The notes beneath the pieces are model-generated. The model was not told the DNA's origin and searched no databases. It worked only from the letters and a program-made list of their open reading frames with translations. Both the position numbers and the translations under genes were made by a program. From Myxococcales bacterium (GTDB lineage: Bacteria; Myxococcota_A; Polyangia; Fen-1088), in the NCBI GenBank assembly GCA_003142855.1, contig PLNW01000087.1, forward strand, positions 17,137 to 81,136: 64,000 bases of DNA, given 5' to 3'. Shown here in pieces: positions 17,894 to 26,680 of this stretch (the stretch's first letter is position 1; each line of letters begins with the position of its first letter).

Positions 17894-18919
17894 ATGAAGA
17901 GAGCATTTCTCGCAGCGGTCGCAGTCGTATTTTCAAGCCTACTCGCAGACGCCCAGGCTACAGGAACCCCAACGGCTCTCAGGATCGGCTATGCTCCCGG
18001 CGGCGGCAGTGTCTTGACTTTCATTGCCAAGGACAAGGGGTTCTTCAAACAAGAGGGCATCGACGCAGATCTCGTCCCCTTCAACAGCTCGGCCGACGGA
18101 CTGAATGCGCTCCTTGCGGGGAAGATCGACATTGGCGTTTCCTTTGGCACTGGAGGCCCCCTTACCTTCATTGCCAAAGGGGCAGATTTCGTCATCATCG
18201 GCGGCCATCTCTCCGGCGGACACCCCGTCATTACAAAGCCAGAAAATGCCCCTAGGTTCAAGAGCATCGCCGACTTCAGGGGCAAGACCGTGGCCACCCC
18301 AAGACTCTATACCGCCGACATCGTCTGGCGTGGCGCATTGATCAGGGCGGGGATCGATCCGCAAAAGGACCTTACGATCATCGATATGAAGAAACCCCAG
18401 GATGTCCTTGAGGCCGTCAAGTCCGGCAAGGTCGACATCGGCATCGCAAGTTCCGCCGTGTATCTCCAAGCAAAGAGCGCGGGACTCGCCATACCGTTTT
18501 GGAGCAACGACTTTCTTGCAAATCACCCCTGCTGCCGCATCGTCACAGCAGGAAAGAACCTCTCAGCTCGGCCCGCGCTGGCAAAGTCCTTCCTGAAGGC
18601 GATCATCAGAGCCGAGCGTGTCCTGAAAGAGAGTCCAGAGGTCGCCGTGGACGTCAACAAGCGATTCCTTGAACTCGACGATGCGCAGGCTAGAGACTTC
18701 ACCCTCGAACCCCACCAGATCGTCGAAGCCGACCCCAACGCGAAAGCCGTAAAGATCTTCTGGAAGGACATGAACACCATAGGTTACATCACCAGCTCAA
18801 TCGACATCGGTGCCCACATCGCCACCGCCCCCTACTGGAATGCGCTTGAGGAGTTGAAGGCCAAGGATCCTTCTCCTTTTTACGACAGACTGGAACGGCG
18901 TTTCAAGGAACGGAATTGA
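17894..18919 (+). CDS. NitT/TauT-family ABC transporter substrate-binding protein
   Basis: Periplasmic binding protein of the nitrate/sulfonate/taurine type, 341 residues. It has a signal peptide (MKRAFLAAVAVVFSSLLADAQA) and GYAPGGGSVLTFIAKDKGFF, DFRGKTVATPR and NHPCCRIVTAGKNL. ATG 17894 follows AAGAGAGG. It is clearly paralogous to the binding protein at 47593-48651 (shared HPCCR, IAKGAD, GALxRAGxDxxKDL), so the two may bind related compounds. Base composition here looks lower in GC than the neighbouring sulfur genes. Confidence 0.85.
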   Translation: MKRAFLAAVAVVFSSLLADAQATGTPTALRIGYAPGGGSVLTFIAKDKGFFKQEGIDADLVPFNSSADGLNALLAGKIDIGVSFGTGGPLTFIAKGADFVIIGGHLSGGHPVITKPENAPRFKSIADFRGKTVATPRLYTADIVWRGALIRAGIDPQKDLTIIDMKKPQDVLEAVKSGKVDIGIASSAVYLQAKSAGLAIPFWSNDFLANHPCCRIVTAGKNLSARPALAKSFLKAIIRAERVLKESPEVAVDVNKRFLELDDAQARDFTLEPHQIVEADPNAKAVKIFWKDMNTIGYITSSIDIGAHIATAPYWNALEELKAKDPSPFYDRLERRFKERN

Positions 18920-18993
18920 AGCGAAACGACCATGAAGTCTGTCAAGGCGAAGGATGTCGACTCCTCCCATGAAGTGAGTTGAGACGGCAAAAT

Positions 18994-19797
18994 ATGAGCG
19001 GACAACTTCCCGCAAGAAGGGCCAAAGAGCGTCGCGACGCGCGACTGGGTCTAATCGCAACTTCCGTCATTCTTCTGTCAGTCGTCGGCGCTTATGAGGT
19101 CGCGACTGATCTCGGCCATTTCCTCGATCCGCTTCTCTTCCCCGGGCTTTCCAAAACCATACCCGCGATCGGACCTTCGCTGCCCAAGCTCCTCAAAGGC
19201 TTGGAGAGTTCGATGGCGCTCCTCATTCCCAGCTATCTGCTCGCCCTCACCCTGGGCATCGCCATTGGCGTCGCCACCGGAATGCACCGCACAATGAGAA
19301 TTGCCCTGCTCCCGCTTTTCAGGGCGGCCAGTCCAATACCTCCCACGATGCTCGTTCCTTACGCCATTGCCATTCTTCCGACATTCTGGCTATCCTCCGC
19401 CTTCATCGTTTTTGTGGCCGCCTTGTGGCCGGTGCTGATGGGAACCATCCACGGCGTAACGTTGATTGAACCGCGCTGGATCGACAACGCCCGCTGCATC
19501 GGGCTGAAGGGGTGGCCGCTGGTCCGAAAGGTCATCGTGCCGGCGGCGATGCCCTCGATCTTCGCAGGAGCAAGTATGGCGCTGATCTTCGGCTTCATTC
19601 TTCTGACGGTTGCCGAAATGTTCGGCGCCAAATCGGGTCTCGGGTACTTCATTCAATACCACGCCGATTTCGCAGACTACCCAAAAGTCATTGTCGGAAT
19701 GGTCTTCCTGTCGGTTGTGATCATTGCGACCATGGCGGCCTTCGACCGGCTGGAGGCTAGCATGCTCCACTGGACTAAGAACCGATGGGAGCGCTGA
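18994..19797 (+). CDS. NitT/TauT-family ABC transporter permease
   Basis: Inner-membrane permease, 267 residues, with about six hydrophobic segments and the coupling-loop region WIDNARCIGLKGWPLVRKVIVPAAMPSIFAG. Its C-terminal part, AEMFGAKSGLGYFIQYHADFADYP, closely matches the permease of the corrinoid operon (AELFGANAGLGRFVQFYADFADYP). No ATPase gene accompanies this pair, so it must borrow one, most simply that at 46769-47593. ATG 18994 is used; TTG 18979 is possible. Confidence 0.85.
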   Translation: MSGQLPARRAKERRDARLGLIATSVILLSVVGAYEVATDLGHFLDPLLFPGLSKTIPAIGPSLPKLLKGLESSMALLIPSYLLALTLGIAIGVATGMHRTMRIALLPLFRAASPIPPTMLVPYAIAILPTFWLSSAFIVFVAALWPVLMGTIHGVTLIEPRWIDNARCIGLKGWPLVRKVIVPAAMPSIFAGASMALIFGFILLTVAEMFGAKSGLGYFIQYHADFADYPKVIVGMVFLSVVIIATMAAFDRLEASMLHWTKNRWER

Positions 19798-19804
19798 GAC
19801 GCCA

Positions 19805-20713
19805 ATGGCTGATGCGTTGAAAGAGAAGGTCAAGCAGTTGGGATTGGATCTGGGCGCAGACCTGATCGGCGTGGCTTCCGCGAAGGTCTTGAATGAGGCC
19901 GTCACGAGCCCTCATCGGCCGGAGGATCTTCTACCGTCCGCGGTTTCGATTGTGGTCGTTGCCCTGCATATCCCTGACGCCTCACTGGAAGCCCAGCGTC
20001 GCGAGATATCGAACTTCTCCTACAACATGTTCGGGTACACGCATCTCAACCGCGAGATGGATTCCATCGCCTATCGAATCACCCGGTTTCTCGAGAACGC
20101 TGGCTACGAAAGTCTGCCTATACCCGGTCGCGGCTCCCATTATTGGGAAACCAAGAAATACCACGGCCCCTTTTCCTTCCGGCATGCCGCGGTCGCGGCA
20201 GGCCTGGCCGCGTTTGGCTGGAGCGGCCTTGCCCTGACACCTCAGTTCGGTCCGCGACAGCGTTTCATTACCGTTATCACCACCGCACCACTCAAGCCTG
20301 ACGCCGCGCTTGCGGACAATCCCTGCCTGCAATGCTTTGACTGCATCAAGAGCTGTCCAGCCGGCGCCATCACAAAGAAGCCCTGGAACTGCAAGATGGA
20401 CGGCAAGACCCACACCTACGGCACGGTCGAGGGTGATCGTTGCTGGTGGGTCGCCAAGGGTCTCACCACAAGGGCGTGGCCGAACGCGCCCTTCAATCCA
20501 CAGGTCGATGTCCCGAGACCGGAGGCCATGACCGCTGCGGCCAAATTCAAGGCCCTCTGGGAGGATCGCGATGCCCGCCTCCGTTGCAGTGAGCATGAGG
20601 AGGGCAACTACGGCGCCACGCTGTGCGGACGCTGCATGATCTTCTGCAAAGCCGGACGCAGGTCCATGCATCGCAGGCTCGCTAACGGCTGCGCCGAAGC
20701 GCCTGCCGAATAG
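19805..20713 (+). CDS. QueG-like / reductive-dehalogenase-related [4Fe-4S] protein (COG1600 type)
   Basis: 302 residues with the layout of epoxyqueuosine-reductase relatives: an N-terminal corrinoid-domain-like part (LGLDLGADLIGVA, SAVSIVVVALHIP) and a ferredoxin part with CLQCFDCIKSCPAGAI and LCGRCMIFCKAG. True QueG enzymes reduce an epoxide with cobalamin and two clusters. This copy sits directly behind a NitT/TauT permease (7 bp gap) and is one of three divergent relatives in the window, so reduction of an imported compound is as likely as tRNA modification. Confidence 0.75.
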   Translation: MADALKEKVKQLGLDLGADLIGVASAKVLNEAVTSPHRPEDLLPSAVSIVVVALHIPDASLEAQRREISNFSYNMFGYTHLNREMDSIAYRITRFLENAGYESLPIPGRGSHYWETKKYHGPFSFRHAAVAAGLAAFGWSGLALTPQFGPRQRFITVITTAPLKPDAALADNPCLQCFDCIKSCPAGAITKKPWNCKMDGKTHTYGTVEGDRCWWVAKGLTTRAWPNAPFNPQVDVPRPEAMTAAAKFKALWEDRDARLRCSEHEEGNYGATLCGRCMIFCKAGRRSMHRRLANGCAEAPAE

Positions 20714-20845
20714 ACATGGCTGCCCCGTGACTTCCCAGCCAGCCTTGAGGGCTTTCCGGTTCACCTCCCGATGTCGCCCGAAGCGTTACCCGGGCGCGGA
20801 AGGCCGCTGCTCCGGACAATATTCCCTATAACGAGGGAAGGCCTT

Positions 20846-21970
20846 CTACTGCTTTGAGGACTCCCCTGTCGAAAAGGGCACGTAGGGGATTCCGAACGTC
20901 TCGGCAACGGCAAGGTTCGTCACTTGCCTGCGGTGCACGTTGACAGCGCTCACGATCTCGGGGTTCCGGGCCGCGGCCCCCGCGAGGCCATGATTCGCTA
21001 TTTGCAGGGCGTAGGGCAGCGTCGCGTTGCACAGGGCATAGGTGCTTGTACGCCCGACGGCCCCAGGCATGTTGGTGACGGCATAGTGGACCACGTCATC
21101 GATCACGTACGTCGGGTCGGCGTGGCTGGTCGGCCGCGTGGTTTCAAAACAGCCACCCTGATCCACGGCCACATCAACGACCACAGCGCCGGGCTTCATG
21201 CTCTTGAGGTCTTCCCTCTTGACCAGCCGAGGTGTCCGCGCCCCGCGGATCAGCACCGCGCCAATCACCAAGTCGGCCTTGGCGAGTTGATCGAGGATGG
21301 TGTGCCGGTCACTGAACAGTGTCGTCACGTTGTGGGGCATGATGTCGTCCAGATAGCGTAGGCGTTCGAGATTCGTATCAAGCACGCACACCGACGCGCC
21401 GAAGCCAGCCGCTATTCTCGCGGCCTGCGTACCGACCACGCCGCCCCCGAGCACGGTAATGTGCGCGGGCTCGACTCCCGGGACGCCTCCCAGCAAAATG
21501 CCCCGCCCTTCTTGCGGTCGTTCGAGAAACTTTGCACCCTGCTGGATGCTCATCCGCCCCGCGACCTCACTCATCGGCGTCAGCAGACAGAGGTTGCCGC
21601 GCCTATCTTGCAGCGTCTCGTAGGCGATCGCAGTCGCGCCGGATGCCAGCACCCCTCGTGTGAGCGCCTCGTCGGCCGCGAAGTGGAAATAGGTAAAGAC
21701 GAGCTGTCCTTCACGCAGCAGAGCGACCTCGGAAGATTGTGGCTCCTTCACTTTCACCACGAGATCCGCGGTCGCAAAAATCTCCTCGGCCTGGCCAACC
21801 AATGTGCCGCCACTGCGCTCATAGTCGACGTCGCGGATTCCACTGCCAAGCCCGGCGCCCTTCTGAACCAGAACCCGATGGCCTGCCCGCGAAAGCTCCT
21901 CGACCCCGACGGGCAGCATTCCCGCGCGATACTCGTGCTCCTTGATTTCCTTGGGAATCCCGACAATCAC
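20846..21970 (-). CDS. ald: Alanine dehydrogenase
   Basis: NAD-dependent oxidative deamination of L-alanine to pyruvate (or the reverse); 374 residues from GTG 21970. Family blocks include IVGIPKEIKEHEYRAGM, YFHFAADEALT, the dinucleotide loop VLGGGVVGTQAARIA, DVAVDQGGCFETTRPTSH and AVTNMPGAVGRTST. It follows the YtkA-like gene at 56 bp on the same strand and may be the last gene of that operon. A TACACT lies 6 nt before the start codon, so it may also have its own leaderless promoter. Confidence 0.93.
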   Translation of the reverse strand: MIVGIPKEIKEHEYRAGMLPVGVEELSRAGHRVLVQKGAGLGSGIRDVDYERSGGTLVGQAEEIFATADLVVKVKEPQSSEVALLREGQLVFTYFHFAADEALTRGVLASGATAIAYETLQDRRGNLCLLTPMSEVAGRMSIQQGAKFLERPQEGRGILLGGVPGVEPAHITVLGGGVVGTQAARIAAGFGASVCVLDTNLERLRYLDDIMPHNVTTLFSDRHTILDQLAKADLVIGAVLIRGARTPRLVKREDLKSMKPGAVVVDVAVDQGGCFETTRPTSHADPTYVIDDVVHYAVTNMPGAVGRTSTYALCNATLPYALQIANHGLAGAAARNPEIVSAVNVHRRQVTNLAVAETFGIPYVPFSTGESSKQ

Positions 21971-22026
21971 GAGAGTAGTGTAGCCTCAGTCGTCAACGGG
22001 TGCGAGCACTATTGGGGCGGCGAAAG

Positions 22027-22818
22027 CTAAAACTTCGTCGTGAACTTTGGTGTTCCCAAAGTCTGGCCCGCCTCGCTCACGGTGACGGTGGTCTGCCACG
22101 TGCCAGCCATGGAGAAGGCCACCTGACCGCTATAGCGGCCCGAGGAAGCAAGGGTCGGGTTGACGCTGCCAGGGGCGCCATGGCCCATTGATGGCATTTC
22201 GGGATCCAGGACCAGGGTCGCATCGTCGACCGGCGCGAAGGGCATCATGTCCTGAGCTTGGTGAAGCGTGAACACAACCGGATTGAGCCCCACCTTGGCT
22301 GCGCCAGTGAGATTGAAGCTGGCAACATAGTTGCTTTGCGTGCCACCTGTGGCCGTGTACGAGAAGACCACTGCCCGTCCACTGTCGACCACGGTCAGCG
22401 CGTTGAACTGGGCATGGACCGCAGCGGCTCCTGCGCGCGCAATGTCCACCGACACGGCCCAGATATCGGTGGCGGAAGAGGCCATCTGGAAGACGACATT
22501 CACGTGATACAGCCCGCTGCTATCGACCGAGGGATCGCCAAGCACAGGGGCGCCATGTTGCATGCCCCCGGACATGGTCATCTGGGGCGTGACAGTGAGG
22601 GTGGCGTCAGTGATGACGAGAGTCCCGCCGTCGCTGATCTTGAGATAGAGAGGCGAGAGGCCAGTCTGGAGTTGGTTATCGGTGAAGAGTTCAGCGGATA
22701 GCCCGTCGACGGTGGCTTGGCCAAGGCTGGTCTTGGAAATCGTGGGCGTCTGGCTGGAAATCGATCCACAAGCCGAAACAAGAGTGACCAAGACCAAAGA
22801 CAGAACAGTACGACTCAT
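22027..22818 (-). CDS. Lipoprotein with tandem YtkA-like (FixH/YtkA) domains
   Basis: 263 residues with a lipoprotein signal (MSRTVLSLVLVTLVSACGS). Two copies of a beta-sandwich of YtkA type can be read. The first is centred on TMSGGMQHGAP and the second on MPSMGHGAPGSVNP. Each is followed by a strand ending in W (DIWAVSVDI, GTWQTTVTV). The Met/His-rich loops suggest binding of Cu(I) or another soft metal. It overlaps the redoxin gene by 4 bp and is the last gene of the co-directional block apart from ald. Confidence 0.6.
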   Translation of the reverse strand: MSRTVLSLVLVTLVSACGSISSQTPTISKTSLGQATVDGLSAELFTDNQLQTGLSPLYLKISDGGTLVITDATLTVTPQMTMSGGMQHGAPVLGDPSVDSSGLYHVNVVFQMASSATDIWAVSVDIARAGAAAVHAQFNALTVVDSGRAVVFSYTATGGTQSNYVASFNLTGAAKVGLNPVVFTLHQAQDMMPFAPVDDATLVLDPEMPSMGHGAPGSVNPTLASSGRYSGQVAFSMAGTWQTTVTVSEAGQTLGTPKFTTKF

Positions 22819-23468
22819 TGGGGACTCCTTTTGCTGGGTTCATTGGGGGCCAAACAGGAATGGCCCTGTGTCGCGCCGAAAAGCCGACGTGCGATGGTGC
22901 AGCCGTAGACTGGGGAGCGCGTTGCAAAGTCGCTTCGATTTTCAAGAACACCCTGCAAGGCCAATTCGAGCCAAGGCTCGCGATCCGGCTCGCCGGGCGT
23001 GCGCTCATTGTCGAACCAACCCACGAAGCGCGCCCGACCTCGTTCATCCAGCAGCACGACGGTCGGGGTACTGCGCACGCCCAATGCCTGGGCCAGCAGA
23101 CCGTCCTCGTCGCGCATGATGGGCAAATGAATGCCTCGCGCACCAGCCACGCGCTTGACCTCGGCAAAGGTCTCGTCGGCGTTGCTGGACACACCAAGAA
23201 CTGCCACGCCCTTGGCTTGGTACTGTTCGAGCAGGGTCTCCACGCGATCCTGATACCGACGCACGCAAGGACAATTTGCGCTCCAGGAGATCAGCACGGT
23301 GGCCCGACGTCCACGCCAGATCTCGCGCAGTGGCACCGCATTTCCCTCGCCGGTGAGCAGCGTGAGCTCGTCGGCTTGTCCGCGTTTTGCGACCTTTTGC
23401 GAGGCACACCCGGCGACAGCGCTGGCCAACAGGACCGTTGCGACGACGTACCGCCTAGAAATGCCCAT
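22815..23468 (-). CDS. Redoxin/TlpA-like thiol lipoprotein
   Basis: 217 residues. The start is ATG 23468, which gives a lipobox (AVAG-C21). The thioredoxin-like fold shows ATVLISWSANCPCVRRYQDR with C66-P-C68, a CXC instead of the usual CXXC, and GVRSTPTVVLLDERGRARFVGWFD with the cis-proline. This fits a periplasmic redox partner of peroxiredoxin/TlpA type. It overlaps both the barrel gene and the YtkA-like gene, so it probably works with them. Confidence 0.7.
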   Translation of the reverse strand: MGISRRYVVATVLLASAVAGCASQKVAKRGQADELTLLTGEGNAVPLREIWRGRRATVLISWSANCPCVRRYQDRVETLLEQYQAKGVAVLGVSSNADETFAEVKRVAGARGIHLPIMRDEDGLLAQALGVRSTPTVVLLDERGRARFVGWFDNERTPGEPDREPWLELALQGVLENRSDFATRSPVYGCTIARRLFGATQGHSCLAPNEPSKRSPQ

Positions 23469-24390
23469 AGCGAACCCCCACGTCGAGCCCAACCCGTGCG
23501 TCTCGGTTCATGCCCACGCCGCTGGGCCAGACCGAGTTACTGCCCGTGGCCAGCAACGTCCAATGCGGATTTGCGCGCCACGAGAGCGAGACACCAGTAG
23601 ACAAGGCCCGGGCCCGCGAATCAGGCACGGACGTTCCGTCGAATGCGATGCGGTCCTGCCATTCCCCGTGCAAAGCGAACGCAATGACCATCCGCTCGGT
23701 AAAGGCTTCGCGCCCTGCGGACAACGTGGTCTGTATCAGCGGACCATATTGTTCCCTCTGTCCGGTATCAGACCGGCGAAAGGACAAGTACCCGGTCAGT
23801 CCAAATTCGAGTCGCACGAACCACGGCAAGAAGGAGTATTCCGATTCGAGACCGATCGAGCCTGCGTAGGCCCCCAATCCTGTGGCGCCCGCAAACAACG
23901 GCGGCGAGGTCTGTTCGACCCGCTTTCCCGTGGGAAAAGCTCCGCCCAAGGTCACAGCCAGCGATGGCAGGTCCTTGAAGGCGCCGATGGGCACGAGTTC
24001 CACGCGAACCGCGCCCCCCACGTCGCCCATGTTTCCCGCAATCTGGTGCTGATCGTCGGACCAGCGATCGTTGACCAACACCGGTACCCAGACTTGCGCC
24101 TGCACTCGCTCGTGAAGACGCACAATCATCCAAAGCTGCGCGCGCGTGATTCCCTCCGAATATCCGGGTGGGTTGAGGTGAAGGCTCCCTTGCGCGTCCC
24201 ACTCGCCCAGCACGCGCGCGTGTCCCAAAGAAAGCCCTATCGCGAAATCCTCCCAAACCAGAAGACGTCCCACGCCGAACGATGTGGCGGACAGGCAGCA
24301 CGCTGCGGCGCGGGCCTGACGAGACAGCAGAAGCAGAGCCAACAGCAGCGCGACGGCCACTGACTGTCTCAGTGCCGTGCCGAGGCTCAC
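23455..24390 (-). CDS. Outer-membrane beta-barrel protein (transporter/MetA-degradation-like)
   Basis: 311 residues with a signal peptide (ending SRQARA), then alternating amphipathic strands rich in aromatic girdle residues, and a C-terminal strand ending VGVRYGHF with terminal Phe, as in outer-membrane barrels. It resembles the putative outer-membrane transporter group typified by phenol meta-pathway proteins. Paired cysteines (AACC) follow the signal peptide. It overlaps the LolD-like ATPase gene by 4 bp. Substrate unknown. Confidence 0.6.
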   Translation of the reverse strand: MSLGTALRQSVAVALLLALLLLSRQARAAACCLSATSFGVGRLLVWEDFAIGLSLGHARVLGEWDAQGSLHLNPPGYSEGITRAQLWMIVRLHERVQAQVWVPVLVNDRWSDDQHQIAGNMGDVGGAVRVELVPIGAFKDLPSLAVTLGGAFPTGKRVEQTSPPLFAGATGLGAYAGSIGLESEYSFLPWFVRLEFGLTGYLSFRRSDTGQREQYGPLIQTTLSAGREAFTERMVIAFALHGEWQDRIAFDGTSVPDSRARALSTGVSLSWRANPHWTLLATGSNSVWPSGVGMNRDARVGLDVGVRYGHF

Positions 24391-25028
24391 GCCCGCACCC
24401 CACTCAAATCGACCGTGTGGTCGGCCCGGCCCACCAGACCACGATCGTGGGTGACCAAAACCAAAGCTCGGCCCTGGCCGGGCAACTGGTAGAGCAACTC
24501 GCCGAGCTGGCCGGCGCGCTCGGCGTCGAGATCGTTGGTGGGCTCGTCGGCAAACACGACCACCGGCTCCAGCAACAGCGCGCGCGCCACTGCCACCCGG
24601 CGCTTCTGACCAATGCTCAGTTGATGCGGCAGATGTTGCAGCCGGTGCGAAAGGCCCAACGTGGTCAGCAGACGCCGCGCCTCGGCCTCCAGACCGCGCT
24701 TGCGTGCCAGACGCGCCGGCACCAGCACGTTGTGCAACACCGAGAGCGATCCGATGAGCTGTGGATTCTGGAAAATGAAGCCGAATGAGCGATTGCGCAG
24801 GCGTGACTGCTGATCGTCGCTCAGCGCCCGAGTGGTCTTGCCCTCGAACAGGACTTCGCCGGAAGTCGGTTCCAGCAGCAGACCGAGCAGCGACAGCAGG
24901 GTGGACTTGCCGCTGCCTGAAGGGCCGGTGATGGCCAAAGATTCCCCCGGTGCCAGATCGAGACAGATGTCGCGCAAGATCTCGTCACGTCCGAAGCTTC
25001 GCGACACATTCACCGCCTGCAGCAACAT
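24387..25028 (-). CDS. LolD/MacB-type ABC transporter ATP-binding protein
   Basis: 213 residues with Walker A GPSGSGKS, the Q-loop IFQNPQLIGSLSV, a changed signature LSIGQKRRVAVARAL, Walker B VVVFADEPTNDLD and the H-loop LVTHDRG. The signature LSIGQ replaces LSGGQ. It is the nucleotide-binding partner of the FtsX-type permease 10 bp upstream. Such pairs move lipoproteins, export substrates or drive periplasmic machines rather than import. Confidence 0.88.
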   Translation of the reverse strand: MLLQAVNVSRSFGRDEILRDICLDLAPGESLAITGPSGSGKSTLLSLLGLLLEPTSGEVLFEGKTTRALSDDQQSRLRNRSFGFIFQNPQLIGSLSVLHNVLVPARLARKRGLEAEARRLLTTLGLSHRLQHLPHQLSIGQKRRVAVARALLLEPVVVFADEPTNDLDAERAGQLGELLYQLPGQGRALVLVTHDRGLVGRADHTVDLSGVRA

Positions 25029-25038
25029 CCAGCGGTCC

Positions 25039-26238
25039 TCAGTCGATATCGCCCATGGCCATGGCCGATGAGGGCGCGATACGCCCGCTCTGGCGTGCCG
25101 GCCACCAGGCAGCCACCAGGGCGACAAGGCCGAAGGCCGCGCCGGTCACAAGAATCGCCAGCCCAGTCTTGCTCCAGGACGCCTCAATGAAAGGGAAGGC
25201 ACGCTGTTCTTGCAACCATGCGTGCGCCAGCAAGCCGAGAGCGCCACCAAGCAACAATCCAATGGCGACCCCGGCTCCAGTCAGAATCGCGGCCTCGCCC
25301 AAGATGAGCCGCTTGAGATCGCCCCGGGTCGCGCCCAGCGCGCGGTACAGGCCCCACTCGCCCTTGCGATCCCAGGGCAGCGAAGAGAAGCGGGCGAAGA
25401 TTTGCACAATGGCGGCCAGCGCCGCCAGCAAGCCACCGCCCAGCATGATGAAGAACAACGATTCCAGCTGCTGCTTGATGTTCCCGAGTACGTCGGATGC
25501 CTTGATTACGCGCACGTCACCGACGCGCTCGATGGCTGCGGCGACCGCTTCCTTGTCCGCGCGCTTGTCGGTTTCCACCAGCACCGCCGAGATGAAGTCA
25601 GCGGGATCGTTTCCCTTGCCGAGCAAAACGCGCAGATAGGGGATAGTCCGCGACAGGGCACGCACGGCATCGATGGGCATAAGCACCGAGTAGTCCAGAC
25701 TGGTGCCAGTCGCCTGCAACACCGTGACCACTTGCAGGGCCTGACCGAGAATGTAGGCCTTGTTGCCCGCGACGCCCTCCACCCCCGCGCCCACGACGAT
25801 CTGATTGGGTTGCAGCACACGATCGCGCAACCCGGTTCCCCATGCCTGCACCGACCAATCCGTGGCGGGCTCGAAACCGATAAGTCGAGTCGCCCCGCTC
25901 AGGCTGCAGCAGGTTTCGTTGAGTGTCTGGGCGAAGAACTGTGCGCTGGTCCGCCGAACTCCGGGCAGCTCGGCGATCTTTTGCTCCAGCTCGCGTCGCA
26001 TATAGATGTTGGCCGGCGCGCCAGTGAACAGGAGCGTCTCCGGCTCAACCGGCGTATCGCCGGGAACTATCAATAGATCGGCGCCCAGGCGCCGGGCGCC
26101 CACGTCCAGTCCCAGCGACGCTCCCGCATAGAGTCGGTACAGAGCGAAGAGCATGCCGACGCTGACCGCCACAGAGATGACGGTTGCCAGGGACTGCACC
26201 CAGCGCCGGGTCAGGCTGTGCCAGACAATCTCAAGCAT
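25039..26238 (-). CDS. FtsX/MacB-type ABC transporter permease
   Basis: 399 residues. It has an N-terminal transmembrane helix (SLATVISVAVSVGMLFALY), a large periplasmic domain (about 45-270) and three C-terminal helices (FIMLGGGLLAALAAIVQIF and two more), the layout of MacB/LolC/FtsX permeases. The paired cysteines in LNETCCSLSGATRL lie in the periplasmic domain. ATG 26238 is chosen to give a normal short N-terminus; it overlaps the DUF4418 gene by 8 bp. Confidence 0.85.
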   Translation of the reverse strand: MLEIVWHSLTRRWVQSLATVISVAVSVGMLFALYRLYAGASLGLDVGARRLGADLLIVPGDTPVEPETLLFTGAPANIYMRRELEQKIAELPGVRRTSAQFFAQTLNETCCSLSGATRLIGFEPATDWSVQAWGTGLRDRVLQPNQIVVGAGVEGVAGNKAYILGQALQVVTVLQATGTSLDYSVLMPIDAVRALSRTIPYLRVLLGKGNDPADFISAVLVETDKRADKEAVAAAIERVGDVRVIKASDVLGNIKQQLESLFFIMLGGGLLAALAAIVQIFARFSSLPWDRKGEWGLYRALGATRGDLKRLILGEAAILTGAGVAIGLLLGGALGLLAHAWLQEQRAFPFIEASWSKTGLAILVTGAAFGLVALVAAWWPARQSGRIAPSSAMAMGDID

Positions 26239-26671
26239 CGGGCCCAGACGTGAACTGCTCCCGTCGCGCAGAAGCGTGCCAAGCCGCCTGCAGTCCCAGC
26301 ACGGCGAGAAACACACCGACGGTCTCGAACCATGTCCCGCCCGTGTGACAGGTTCCCCCGCCGCAGGTCCCGATAATCCAGGGTTGCGGCACCAGGGCAG
26401 CCAGGATGCCCAGAATCAGCAAGAAGAAGCCGCTCAAACGGCGCGCCTCGCGGCCCGTCAGCAAGAACAACGTCAGCGCTACCAGCACGCAAGCTACCGC
26501 CAGCAGCAGCTCGACCCGGTAGGAAAAGTGGCAGCGCATGGGAACCGCTCCACCCATCGCCGTGGGCACCAGGCCATCGCAGGCCGGCCGCACACTAGGA
26601 ATGACCAGCAAGCTCGTGCCTGCAGCCACCGCCAGGCCGGCCGAGATCTTCCAGTGCCTGTCGCCGGCCAT
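26231..26671 (-). CDS. DUF4418-family membrane protein
   Basis: 146 residues with four hydrophobic helices. Conserved-looking cysteines face the same side: PACDGLV, VPMRCHFSY and IIGTCGGGTCHTGG. DUF4418 proteins are often found beside FtsX/LolD-type transporters and thiol proteins, as here, but have no known biochemical role. ATG 26671 is preferred over GTG 26680 because AGGTGG lies 5 nt before it. Confidence 0.65.
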   Translation of the reverse strand: MAGDRHWKISAGLAVAAGTSLLVIPSVRPACDGLVPTAMGGAVPMRCHFSYRVELLLAVACVLVALTLFLLTGREARRLSGFFLLILGILAALVPQPWIIGTCGGGTCHTGGTWFETVGVFLAVLGLQAAWHASARREQFTSGPDA

Positions 26672-26680
26672 GGCTGCCAC

